DNA from: JAKZSU01 sp047517485
Lineage (GTDB): Bacteria > Pseudomonadota > Alphaproteobacteria > UBA7887
Direction of reading: 5' to 3'
Length of the DNA: 20,819 bases
NCBI GenBank assembly: GCA_047517485.1
Contig: JAKZSU010000118.1
Coordinates: forward strand, 1 to 20,819
Part shown: in pieces, positions 1 to 6,816 of the stretch
How the letters are laid out: each line of letters begins with the position of its first letter
How positions within the stretch are numbered: position 1 is the first letter of the stretch
Notes under the pieces: generated by a model
Told to the model about the DNA's origin: nothing
The model's database searches: none
The model's input: only the letters and a program-made list of their open reading frames with translations
Made by a program: the position numbers and the translations under genes

Positions 1-140
1 GGCTCAACCGCTGCCGCCGACTGGCCAAGGACTGGGAGAACCTCAACCGCAACGCGCTCGCCTTCATCAAGCTCGCGTCCATTCGACTCATGCTCCGAAA
101 ACTCTGTAATCCTACATAAAGTCTCCGGACGGACTCTTAG
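1..140 (+). mobile_element. right end of an IS5-like insertion sequence (boundary approximate)
   Basis: After the transposase stop comes a GC-rich near-palindromic stretch, AGTCTCCGGACGGACT (about 120-135), followed by CTTAG. A short inverted-repeat end next to a TTAG/CTAG-like or TNA target is typical of IS5-family elements, so the element probably ends around 135-140. The other end is outside the window, so neither the inverted repeat nor the target duplication can be verified. Confidence 0.4.
3..119 (+). CDS. IS5-family transposase, C-terminal end (cut by window edge)
   Basis: The reading frame entering from the left edge gives 38 residues and a TAA stop. It contains RLAKDWENLNRNALAF and ends SIRLMLRKLCNPT, the usual C-terminal tail of IS5-family DDE transposases (IS427/IS1031-like groups) in Proteobacteria. 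The catalytic residues lie upstream and outside the window, so completeness of the element cannot be judged. The next gene begins only 33 bp after the stop, so the insertion sits directly in front of the oxidoreductase-amidase operon. The family call rests on recognising the tail and is fairly secure; the subgroup is inference. Confidence 0.85.
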   Translation, partial: LNRCRRLAKDWENLNRNALAFIKLASIRLMLRKLCNPT

Positions 141-144
141 GGAG
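139..144 (+). promoter_or_regulatory. ribosome binding site of the oxidoreductase gene
   Basis: AGGGAG lies 8 bases before the ATG at 153 and supports that start over the ATG at 159. It lies at or just beyond the likely end of the insertion sequence, so the gene seems to have kept its own ribosome binding site while its native promoter region was displaced. Confidence 0.6.
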
Positions 145-152
145 AAATCACC

Positions 153-1193
153 ATGACCATGGCCAACCGGATCAACCGCCAATGGCGCCTGGCGGCGCGG
201 CCCGACCGCGATAGCGGCGCCGAGGTCGATCATTTCGACTTTGGCCAAGTGCCGATGCCCGACATCGCCGACGGCGAGGCCCTGGTACGCACGCTCTATC
301 TGTCGCTCGATCCGACCCAGCGGCTGTGGATGAGCGATATGGACCAGTATATGGCGCCGGTGGCGGTCGGCGACGTGATGCGCGGCGGCACCATCGGCGT
401 GGTCGAGGAGTCGCGCGCCGACGGCCTGGCGCCGGGAGACATCGTGCAGGGGTTCTGGGGCTGGCAGGATTACGCCGCGATCGAGGCCGCGAGCTTGCGC
501 GCCAAACTGCCCGCCGACGACGATGTGCCGTTGGTCGCCTACATGGGGCTGCTCGGCGCGATCGGCTGCACCGCCTATTTCGGCCTGCTCGATATCGGTC
601 AACCCAAACCCGGCGAGACCGTGGTGGTCACCGCCGCCGCCGGCGCGGTCGGCTCGGTGGTCGGCCAGATCGCCAAGATCAAGGGCTGCCGGGTGGTCGG
701 AATCGCCGGCGGGCCGGAGAAATGCGCCTGGATCAAGGACACCCTGGGCTTCGACGCCGCGATCGATTACCACGCCGAGGACGTGCCGACCGCGCTCGCC
801 GCCGCCTGTCCCGACGGCATCGACGTGGTGTTCGAAAACGTCGGCGGCGACCTGCTCGACGCCAGTCTCGCGCTGGTCAACCTCAACGCCCGCGTCGCGC
901 TGTGCGGCCTGATCGCGCAATACAATGCCGCCGGCCCGGTGCCGGGCCCGAGGATGTTTTACAACATCCTGATGAAACGCGTCCGCGTCGAGGGCTTCAT
1001 CATCCTCGACTTCATGGCGCGCTTTCCCAAGGCGCTCGCCGCATTGCGCGGCTGGCTCGACGACGGCCGCCTGCGGTACCGCGTCGACGTCGTCGACGGC
1101 TTGGAATACGCGCCGCAAGCCTTGGGAAAACTCTTCGTCGGCGCCAACAAGGGCAAGCTGGTTGTTAAGGTCGGTGACGCGCCCGCGGCATGA
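153..1193 (+). CDS. CurA-type NADP-dependent oxidoreductase (zinc-independent MDR family)
   Basis: This 346-residue protein belongs to the medium-chain dehydrogenase/reductase superfamily, in the subgroup of CurA (curcumin/dihydrocurcumin reductase), leukotriene B4 dehydrogenase-like enzymes and plant 2-alkenal reductases. These are soluble NADPH-dependent enzymes that reduce activated double bonds of enones and enals. Visible signatures are the N-terminal GroES-like part (about 1-130, with YLSLDPTQRLWM), the nucleotide-binding turn AAGAVGSVVG (162-171) inside a Rossmann fold, Lys190 in the region that usually contacts the NADP phosphate, and FENVGG (about 228-233). No zinc-binding cysteine/histidine set is present, as expected for this subgroup. 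The length is normal. The gene overlaps the amidase start by four bases (ATGA), so the two are probably co-translated. The physiological substrate is not deducible. Confidence 0.92.
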   Translation: MTMANRINRQWRLAARPDRDSGAEVDHFDFGQVPMPDIADGEALVRTLYLSLDPTQRLWMSDMDQYMAPVAVGDVMRGGTIGVVEESRADGLAPGDIVQGFWGWQDYAAIEAASLRAKLPADDDVPLVAYMGLLGAIGCTAYFGLLDIGQPKPGETVVVTAAAGAVGSVVGQIAKIKGCRVVGIAGGPEKCAWIKDTLGFDAAIDYHAEDVPTALAAACPDGIDVVFENVGGDLLDASLALVNLNARVALCGLIAQYNAAGPVPGPRMFYNILMKRVRVEGFIILDFMARFPKALAALRGWLDDGRLRYRVDVVDGLEYAPQALGKLFVGANKGKLVVKVGDAPAA

Positions 1194-2602
1194 GCGATTT
1201 TGCGTATCTCACCGCGCGCGATCTTGTCGCCGCCTATCGCCGCCGCGACCTATCGCCGGTCGAGGTGGTCACCGCGACGCTGGATCGCGCCGAGGCGCTG
1301 CAGCCGCGGCTCAACGCTTTCATCACCATCTGTCGCGATCAGGCGCTCGCGGCGGCGCGCGTTGCCGAGGCTGCGTCCGAGCCGCTCGGCCCGCTGCACG
1401 GCGTGCCGTTCTCGGCCAAGGATCTGATCCCGACGGCGGGGGTGCGTACCACCTGGGGCTCGAAGGTCTTCGCCGACGACGTGCCCGAAACCGATGCCAT
1501 CGCGGTGGCGCGGATGAAAGCCGCCGGCGCGATCCTGATCGGCAAGACGACGACCCCGGAGTTCGGCCACGGCCCGCTCACCGAGGCGCCGCTGTTCGGC
1601 CGCACCGCCAACGCCTGGCACGCGGAACGCACGTGCGGCGGCTCGAGTGGTGGGGGCGCGGCGTCGGTCGCCGCCGGCATCGGCCCGTTGGCGCTGACCA
1701 CCGACGGCGGCGGCTCGACCCGCATTCCCGCCGCCTGCAACGGCGTCGTCGGCCTCAAACAAACCCGTGGCTTGGTCCCCGACGGCCAAATCCGCGATGC
1801 TTTCAACAGCACCGCGCTAACCGGCCCGACGACGCGCACCGTTGCCGACAACGCGTTGATGCTTTCGGTGTTGGCAGGTCCGCACCCGCTCGATCCCAAC
1901 AGCTATGGCCGCGCGCTTCGCTACGTGGTCGCCGCGGTCGACAACCCGGGCGATCTGAGCGGCGTGCGCGTCGCCTGGCGCCCGACCATGGGCAACCGCA
2001 TCGTCGATGCCGAGGTTCTCGCGGGCACCGCGGCCGCCGCGCGCCGCTTCACCGACTTCGGCGCCACCGTGGCGACCATGGCCGACGACCTCACCGACGA
2101 GCACGGCGATTGGCTGCTCGCCAGCAACGCCCATTGGCATAGCACCTTCGCTCACCTGCTCGCCGATCATCGCGACGCGATGACTCCGGCGGTGGTCGCG
2201 GCGATCGAGTCGGTGCACGGCCATGACGCCGCCGCGTTGCAACGCGCCAACGATTCCCGCACCACCCTGTTTCGCCAGATCCAAGGCTGGTTCACCGATT
2301 TCGACCTGATCCTGTCGCCGACGCTCACCCGCACCGCGATCCCGATCGACGCCAAGTTCACCGACCCGCTGGAGATCGCCGGCGAATCCGTCGGGCCGCT
2401 GCGCCAATCCTGGTACCCCTACACCTACCCGTTCAACCTCTCCGGCCACCCGGCGATCACCATCCCCGCCGGCTTCGCCGCCGACGGCTTGCCTTACGCG
2501 CTGCAGATCACCGGCCCGTTGATGCGCGACGACCTGGTCCTGCGCGCCGCCGCCGTGTTCGAACAAGCCCAGCCCTGGGCCGACCGCCGCCCGGACCTGT
2601 AG
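1190..2602 (+). CDS. amidase-signature family hydrolase
   Basis: This 470-residue protein carries the complete Ser-cisSer-Lys catalytic machinery of the amidase signature family: Lys77 in PFSAKDLIPTAG, cis-Ser152 in the glycine/serine loop CGGSSGGGAASVAAG, and nucleophile Ser176 in TTDGGGSTRIPAACNG. The 24-residue spacing between the two serines matches that of well-studied members such as FAAH. Such enzymes hydrolyse carboxamides or short amides to acid plus ammonia, normally in the cytoplasm. It is unlikely to be GatA: no gatB or gatC is adjacent and the C-terminal half resembles stand-alone amidases. It starts within the stop of the preceding oxidoreductase, suggesting a small catabolic or detoxification operon, but the substrate cannot be named. 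Confidence 0.93.
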   Translation: MSDFAYLTARDLVAAYRRRDLSPVEVVTATLDRAEALQPRLNAFITICRDQALAAARVAEAASEPLGPLHGVPFSAKDLIPTAGVRTTWGSKVFADDVPETDAIAVARMKAAGAILIGKTTTPEFGHGPLTEAPLFGRTANAWHAERTCGGSSGGGAASVAAGIGPLALTTDGGGSTRIPAACNGVVGLKQTRGLVPDGQIRDAFNSTALTGPTTRTVADNALMLSVLAGPHPLDPNSYGRALRYVVAAVDNPGDLSGVRVAWRPTMGNRIVDAEVLAGTAAAARRFTDFGATVATMADDLTDEHGDWLLASNAHWHSTFAHLLADHRDAMTPAVVAAIESVHGHDAAALQRANDSRTTLFRQIQGWFTDFDLILSPTLTRTAIPIDAKFTDPLEIAGESVGPLRQSWYPYTYPFNLSGHPAITIPAGFAADGLPYALQITGPLMRDDLVLRAAAVFEQAQPWADRRPDL

Positions 2603-2711
2603 GCAACTGGGCGAGTCTAGGGGCTCATTCTATCATTGCCCGAAACCAGCAAATCCGCGACCATATCGCCTACGCCCCACGCGCCGGAGCAATCCACCCG
2701 CCGGAGGCATC

Positions 2712-3575
2712 ATGTTTGACCCGACATCACTCGCCATCGACGCGTGCCTGGATCATCTCAGGGACAATTACACCGCGACCTACGGCCAGCTCGAGCCCGA
2801 TTATCCCGGGATCATCGCCTTTGCCGGTCGCATCGCGCTGGAGAATTTCGCCAACAGCGATGCGCTCTATCACGATATGCACCACACCATGATGGTAACC
2901 CAGGCCGGCCAGGCTATTCTCAAGGGCAAGCATCTCTGCGAAGGCGGGGTGAGCCCGCACGACTGGCTGCACGCGATCCTCGCGTGCCTGTTCCACGACA
3001 TCGGTTACGTTCGCGGTCTGCTGCGCGACGATCGCGAAGGCGATTACGTGGCGAACGAAAGCGGTGGCCGGGTCACTCTGCTCCCGGGCGCCAGCGACGC
3101 CGCTCTCTGCGAATACCATGTCGATCGCGGCATGTGTTTCGTCCGCGAGCGTTTTGCCGGCCATGCGTCGATCGACGCGGATATCGTCTGCGCCAATATC
3201 GAGCGCACGCGGTTTCCCGTCCCCGACGGCGAGACCAGCCGGATCACCGACGATTTTCCCGGCCTGGTGCGCGCCGCCGACTTCGTCGGCCAGCTCGGTG
3301 ACATCAATCATCTCCGCCACCTTTCGGCGCTGTTCGTCGAGTTCCAGGAAATCGGCACGGCGGAACGGCTGGGTTATGGCAACGCCGCCGAGTTGCGCCG
3401 TGATTACCCGTCGTTTTACTGGCAGACCGTGCAGCCGTATCTCGAGCCCGCGATGCGTTATTTGCGGGTCACCCAAGAGGGCAAGGAATGGTTGGCCCGC
3501 CTCTACGCCAACGTCTTCACCGAGGAGCACAAGATCAAATGGTCGGGACCCGAGCGGGCCTCGAGCCCATCCTGA
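2712..3575 (+). CDS. HD-domain metal-dependent phosphohydrolase, uncharacterised
   Basis: This 287-residue soluble protein has an HD-superfamily metal-binding pattern: a first His cluster in YHDMHHT (His54, His57, His58), the HD pair in LFHDIGY (His95-Asp96), His136 in a following helix, and Asp190 in RAADFVGQLGD. HD proteins usually hydrolyse phosphoester bonds of nucleotides or cyclic nucleotides. No GGDEF, EAL, PAS or response-regulator domain is attached, and the HD-GYP motif is absent. The start is supported by CGGAGG just upstream (2701-2706). It stands alone after a 109-bp gap that shows no other feature. A nucleotide cyclase lies about 1.1 kb away on the other strand, but a functional link would be speculation. 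The substrate is unknown. Confidence 0.8.
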   Translation: MFDPTSLAIDACLDHLRDNYTATYGQLEPDYPGIIAFAGRIALENFANSDALYHDMHHTMMVTQAGQAILKGKHLCEGGVSPHDWLHAILACLFHDIGYVRGLLRDDREGDYVANESGGRVTLLPGASDAALCEYHVDRGMCFVRERFAGHASIDADIVCANIERTRFPVPDGETSRITDDFPGLVRAADFVGQLGDINHLRHLSALFVEFQEIGTAERLGYGNAAELRRDYPSFYWQTVQPYLEPAMRYLRVTQEGKEWLARLYANVFTEEHKIKWSGPERASSPS

Positions 3576-3590
3576 ATCGAGTGTTTTATA

Positions 3591-3625
3591 CCGCCCTGCA
3601 TTAAGTGAAACTCATTGCAGGGCGG
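3591..3625. repeat. strong hairpin before repeat copy 1
   Basis: CCGCCCTGCA (3591-3600) pairs perfectly with TGCAGGGCGG (3616-3625), a 10-bp stem with a 15-base loop, 15 bp after the stop of the HD-domain gene. No T-tract follows on either strand, so this is not a classical intrinsic terminator. It abuts the 60-bp repeat at 3623-3682, and the second repeat copy has an equivalent hairpin with a different stem sequence. Confidence 0.7.
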
Positions 3626-3682
3626 CAAGCGCGACCGCGCGCCCGAGCTTATGCGAGGCCAGCCTGCGTGGCGCTTGAACGC
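3623..3682. repeat. 60-bp interspersed repeat, copy 1
   Basis: This stretch matches 7372-7431 at 56 of 60 positions with no gaps. It starts CGGCAAGCGCGACCGCGCGC and ends near GCTTGAACGC. Within this copy, CAAGCGC (3626-3632) and GCGCTTG (3671-3677) are inverted, and ATGCGAGGC (3651-3659) can pair with GCCTGCGT (3662-3669) with one bulged base and one G-T pair, so it can fold. It lies between the convergent HD gene and the YeeE-type gene. It looks like a REP-like or BIME-like non-coding repeat. Confidence 0.8.
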
Positions 3683-3687
3683 ACTAC

Positions 3688-3718
3688 AAACCGCAATGAG
3701 TCTTGCTCATCGCGGTTT
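3688..3718 (-). terminator. hairpin at the end of the YeeE-type operon
   Basis: AAACCGC-A-ATGAG, loop TCTTG, CTCAT-C-GCGGTTT forms a 12-bp stem with one mismatch, just beyond the stop of the minus-strand transporter gene (3723). On the minus strand the stem ends GCGGTTT and is followed by GTAGTG, so the U-tract is short. A role as a terminator or 3'-end stabiliser is plausible but not certain. Confidence 0.4.
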
Positions 3719-3722
3719 GGTA

Positions 3723-4163
3723 TTAGGTCTCGCCGGTCGGCGATATCGTGCTGGTCCGCGCGGTGGTGTTGGCGACGATCAGGCCGACGATCATCGCGCC
3801 CACGAACAGCAGTGTCTGCTCGCCGACGTAGGCGAAGGAACCGATCGCGGGACCGGGGCAGAATCCGGCCAATCCCCAACCAACCCCGAACGTCCCGGCG
3901 CCGGCAAGCAGGCGCGGATCCAAATCGGTGCGCGCCGGCAGCATGAAGCGTTCGGCAAGCACCGGCGCCGGCCGCCTTAGCACCAGACGAAACGACAGAA
4001 ATCCGACCACGATGGCACCGCCCATGACGAACGCCAGACTGGGATCCCAATCGCCGGCGATATCGAGAAACGCCAGCACTTTCCGCGGGTTCACCATTTG
4101 CGAAATTCCGAGTCCGAGACCGAAAACGATCCCCGCCAAACCGGCCACCAACGCCCTGAGCAT
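3723..4163 (-). CDS. DUF6691/YeeE-type membrane protein (second half of split sulfur transporter)
   Basis: This 146-residue hydrophobic protein has about four membrane segments and the family hallmarks LGLGISQMVNPRKVLAFLDI near the N-terminus and GWGLAGFCPGPAIGS (Cys102) near the C-terminus. It corresponds to the C-terminal half of YeeE/YedE transporters, which move thiosulfate (TsuA) or related sulfur compounds and use conserved cysteines along the path. The ATG at 4161-4163 overlaps the stop of the upstream partner by one base (TGATG), showing coupling and fixing the start; the frame stays open further upstream but only through the partner gene. The two small proteins presumably assemble into one carrier. 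The ArsR-type regulator, rhodanese or persulfide dioxygenase genes often nearby are absent, so the transported species is inference. Confidence 0.85.
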   Translation of the reverse strand: MLRALVAGLAGIVFGLGLGISQMVNPRKVLAFLDIAGDWDPSLAFVMGGAIVVGFLSFRLVLRRPAPVLAERFMLPARTDLDPRLLAGAGTFGVGWGLAGFCPGPAIGSFAYVGEQTLLFVGAMIVGLIVANTTARTSTISPTGET

Positions 4164-4594
4164 CACCCGCCTCCCACTATGTGACGGACCACGTATACGG
4201 TGATCGCCGCGGTTACCATGAACGTCGCCGTCGCCGCCATCGACCGCGGCGAGAGTCGCGACAGGCCGCAAACGCCATGGCCGCTGGTGCACCCGCTGCC
4301 GATACCAGTGCCCAGTCCGACCAGCAGGCCGGCGACAAGCAGCACCGGCGTCGGTGCGGTGATCAAGATCGCGGCGTCGGGATCGATGAGGGTCCGGTGA
4401 ATGACGACCCCGACCACAAGGCCGCCGATGAACAGCGCGCGCCACAGGAAATCGGGCGCCGGACGCGGCGGCAGCACCCCGGCGAGCACCCCGCTGACCC
4501 CGGCCAGCCGGCCGTTGAAGACGAGCAGAATCGTCGCCGAAACACCAAGCAATGCGCCGCCGATGAGCGCGGAAACCGGCGTGAAGTTCTCCAT
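4163..4594 (-). CDS. YeeE/YedE-family membrane protein (first half of split sulfur transporter)
   Basis: This 143-residue membrane protein has the signature GSGCTSGHGVCGLSRLS (Cys102 and Cys109) followed by PRSMAATATFM, diagnostic of the YeeE/YedE sulfur-transport domain. The N-terminus MENFTPVSALIGGALLG is typical, and GAGGTGG two bases before the ATG (4592-4594) fixes the start, although the frame is open further upstream. With the overlapping downstream gene it forms a two-component version of the normally single-chain thiosulfate/sulfur transporter of the inner membrane. The operon begins 115 bp after the end of the cyclase gene on the same strand; no clear promoter was recognised there. 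Confidence 0.88.
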   Translation of the reverse strand: MENFTPVSALIGGALLGVSATILLVFNGRLAGVSGVLAGVLPPRPAPDFLWRALFIGGLVVGVVIHRTLIDPDAAILITAPTPVLLVAGLLVGLGTGIGSGCTSGHGVCGLSRLSPRSMAATATFMVTAAITVYVVRHIVGGG

Positions 4595-4678
4595 AACCAC
4601 CTCGCCAAGGATGGCATCGTTGTGCCGGGACCAAATCGGGTTGAAGCGCCCCCGGCTGATAAAGACGCTATCATCCAA

Positions 4679-4701
4679 GACACCCGTGCGCCAAGGGTGT
4701 C
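4679..4701 (-). terminator. hairpin just past the cyclase gene
   Basis: GACACCC (4679-4685) and GGGTGTC (4695-4701) form a perfect 7-bp stem with a 9-base loop, 9 bp beyond the stop of the minus-strand cyclase gene. The minus-strand sequence after it, TTGGATGATAG, is only weakly U-rich, so termination would be partial at best. It may instead separate the cyclase message from the transporter operon by RNA processing or attenuation. Confidence 0.35.
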
Positions 4702-4709
4702 GATTGCCG

Positions 4710-6377
4710 CTACGGCCGCAGGTCCGTCGCCGAGGCGACCACGCGGACCACCATCTTCGCCATCCGCCCGCGCACCTCGACCTCATGGCGTTGAGCGGCG
4801 TCGAGGGTCAAACCGCCGCTCGTCGCCACGTCGTCGGAGATCACCAGCTGCGCCTTGAAGTCCTTGGTCATGCCCTCGAGCCGGCTCGCGGTATTGACCA
4901 CGTCGCCGACCACGGTGATCCCCTTGAGATGATCGTGGCCCATCTCGCCGATGATCACCGCGCCGGTATGGATGCCGATGCCGATGCGCAGCGGCTCGGG
5001 TAGTTCGGCGCCCAGCATCTCGTTGAGATGGTCGAGCCGTTGGCCCATCCGCCGCGCCGCGTCGACCGCTTGCCGGCACCCCTCGTCGATGTCGGTCTCG
5101 AGCCCGAACAGCGCCATGATGCCGTCGCCGACGAATTCGTTGACCACGCCGCCGGCGTCCTCGATCGCCGCCGTCATCGCGGTGCGGTAGCGGGTCAACA
5201 CGAACACCACGTCGTAGGGTAGGCGCGCCTCGGCGAAGCGGGTGAAGCCGCGAATATCGGCGAACAGCACCGCCACCGCGCGTTCCTCGCTCATCTGGCC
5301 GGAGGTGCGTTGATAGGCGTCGGCGGCGGTCGCGGTGACGGGAAGCAGGGCCGAGACCGCGACGTCGTGCGACGGCCGCAGTTGACACGCGAGCCGCACT
5401 GTCTCCGGCGCCGAGATCCGCGCCAGCACCTTGGCCTCGTCCGTTTCCGGCGCCGCCAGCCAGTCGCCGCCGCGATCGACGTGCACCCGGCAGGTCGAGC
5501 ACCGGCCGTGGCCGCCGCATACCGACGGATGGGCGATTCCCGCCGCGCGCAGGGTCTCGAGCACGCTCATCCCGGGGCGGATTTCGAGTTCCGGCCGGTC
5601 GCCATAGTGAAGCCGCGGAAAATTCGAGCGCGCCCGCGCCAAAGTACGCACCGCGCGGGCAATGAAGACCAGTGCGTAGAGCCCGAGAAAGATCGCTGTC
5701 GCGGCGAGGATTTTGGCCTCCACCCAAGCGATCGGGTCGAGCCCGCCGCCAGCCTCGGCGATCAGGCGTTCGGCCCAACCGCTTTCGGCGGCGAGGCGGC
5801 GCACCTGCATCCCGGCGGCGACAAATCCGGCGAGTGCCAATGCCGGCCACAACAGGGCGATGGTGAACGCCGCGGTCTGGCGCGCCGCGTACCACGGCTT
5901 GAGCCGCAGCCAGCCATGAATCCCCAGACAGGCATGCAGCCAGACGACAATCAGCACGACCGCTTGAAGCACCCCGTAGACCGGCGCCAAGACCCAGAAA
6001 ACGGTCAACTCGGTGATGTAGTCGCCGTGGAACTCGGCAAAATTGTGCAGCCCGCGCGTGCCGATCACGTGGCCGACCAGTAGCAACGGAATCAGCAAGC
6101 CGAGGATGGTCTGCCACAGCTGCCATCCGGCGAGCCGCAGGGTTTGGCGCTGGTAGAGTGCCCACAAGGCCGTCGCGACATGGGTCGCCGCCGCGCCATA
6201 CAACAGAACCGTGCCGGGTAGGGTGCGCCACGGCTGAATGGTGACGGCGCGGCCGGCGTCCATCCCCTCCAGCGAGACGATGCCGAAAGCGTGGTTGGTC
6301 AGATGGCCAAATACATAGACCAGCAGCACCAGCCCGCTGCCGAGGCGCAGGCGATTGACGATTTCGCGCGTCCCCAT
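4710..6377 (-). CDS. CyaC-like redox-sensing membrane nucleotide cyclase (diheme-type anchor, [2Fe-2S], class III cyclase)
   Basis: Starting at the ATG at 6377 gives 555 residues. Residues about 10-245 form a six-helix membrane domain with histidines at 25, 29, 66, 103, 111, 117, 148 and 154, resembling the diheme-b anchor of succinate:quinone oxidoreductases. Residues about 255-345 are a plant-type [2Fe-2S] ferredoxin domain (Cys287, Cys293, Cys296, Cys331; CX5CX2C plus a distal Cys). Residues about 365-545 are a class III cyclase catalytic domain with metal aspartates Asp374 (FADIRGF) and Asp418 (GDGIMALFG) and the Asn495/Arg499 pair in VNTASR. The same architecture is known in S. meliloti CyaC, an adenylate cyclase responsive to the quinone pool. 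Glu414 stands where adenylate cyclases normally have the purine-selecting Lys, so ATP versus GTP use is open. An upstream in-frame ATG at 6521 was rejected because it would overlap the rpmB start and its promoter. Confidence 0.88.
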   Translation of the reverse strand: MGTREIVNRLRLGSGLVLLVYVFGHLTNHAFGIVSLEGMDAGRAVTIQPWRTLPGTVLLYGAAATHVATALWALYQRQTLRLAGWQLWQTILGLLIPLLLVGHVIGTRGLHNFAEFHGDYITELTVFWVLAPVYGVLQAVVLIVVWLHACLGIHGWLRLKPWYAARQTAAFTIALLWPALALAGFVAAGMQVRRLAAESGWAERLIAEAGGGLDPIAWVEAKILAATAIFLGLYALVFIARAVRTLARARSNFPRLHYGDRPELEIRPGMSVLETLRAAGIAHPSVCGGHGRCSTCRVHVDRGGDWLAAPETDEAKVLARISAPETVRLACQLRPSHDVAVSALLPVTATAADAYQRTSGQMSEERAVAVLFADIRGFTRFAEARLPYDVVFVLTRYRTAMTAAIEDAGGVVNEFVGDGIMALFGLETDIDEGCRQAVDAARRMGQRLDHLNEMLGAELPEPLRIGIGIHTGAVIIGEMGHDHLKGITVVGDVVNTASRLEGMTKDFKAQLVISDDVATSGGLTLDAAQRHEVEVRGRMAKMVVRVVASATDLRP

Positions 6378-6444
6378 TCTTGTTTCGCCGCTTCTCTTCG
6401 CTGACCACACCGAGTTTGATCGCCGTGCCGCGCGCGCAAGGGCC

Positions 6445-6473
6445 TTGACGGGCGTCGGGTCGTGACTTAGAAA
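6445..6473 (+). promoter_or_regulatory. candidate sigma70-type promoter of rpmB
   Basis: TTGACG (6445-6450) and TAGAAA (6468-6473) are separated by 17 bp, giving a transcription start near 6480, about 40 bp before the rpmB ATG. The site lies between the divergent cyclase and rpmB genes, as expected for a highly expressed ribosomal protein gene. It was recognised by eye only. Confidence 0.5.
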
Positions 6474-6519
6474 CCACGCTTCCGAGCCCATATTCCACCA
6501 GTTTTGCAGGGGTTGAGAC

Positions 6520-6804
6520 ATGTCCCGACGTTGTCAACTAAGCGGCACCGGCGCTTTGCGCGGTATGCACGTGAGCCATGCCCACAATCGCACACCGCGG
6601 CATTATCAGCCCAACCTGCAGATGTGCTCGCTGTTCAGCGACGGCCTCGGGCGCACTGTCCGTCTCAAGCTTACCGCGGCGACCATTCGCTCGGTCGAAC
6701 ATCGCGGTGGCCTCGACGCCTATTTGGCGAAATCCAAGGCGCGTGAGTTGACCGCCTTCGGACGCCGCCTGAAGAGCCGGATCGAAAAGGCTCAAGAGGC
6801 CTGA
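6520..6804 (+). CDS. rpmB: 50S ribosomal protein L28
   Basis: This 94-residue protein begins MSRRCQLSGTGALRGMHVSH and continues with PNLQMCSLFSDGLGR and TIRSVEHRGGLDAYL, the characteristic L28 pattern of the alphaproteobacterial type with a C-terminal basic extension (GRRLKSRIEKAQEA). L28 is a small basic protein of the large ribosomal subunit, needed for 70S assembly. AGGGG seven bases before the ATG supports the start. The usual partner rpmG is not adjacent, which is common in this class. The stop is 12 bp before the next gene, so co-transcription with the queuosine precursor transporter is likely. Confidence 0.96.
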   Translation: MSRRCQLSGTGALRGMHVSHAHNRTPRHYQPNLQMCSLFSDGLGRTVRLKLTAATIRSVEHRGGLDAYLAKSKARELTAFGRRLKSRIEKAQEA

Positions 6805-6816
6805 CAACGGCTTGCG

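Noticed and set aside
1162..2142. 326-codon frame inside the amidase gene
   Set aside because: It is an Arg-rich out-of-frame shadow of a clear amidase, as expected in GC-rich DNA.
3591..3625. Classical intrinsic terminator after the HD gene
   Set aside because: The stem is strong but no T-tract follows on either strand; it was recorded as a hairpin associated with the repeat instead.
6378..6521. N-terminal extension of the cyclase starting at the ATG at 6521
   Set aside because: It would overlap the rpmB start and cover the candidate rpmB promoter, adds a non-conserved hydrophilic stretch before the first helix, and has no ribosome binding site.
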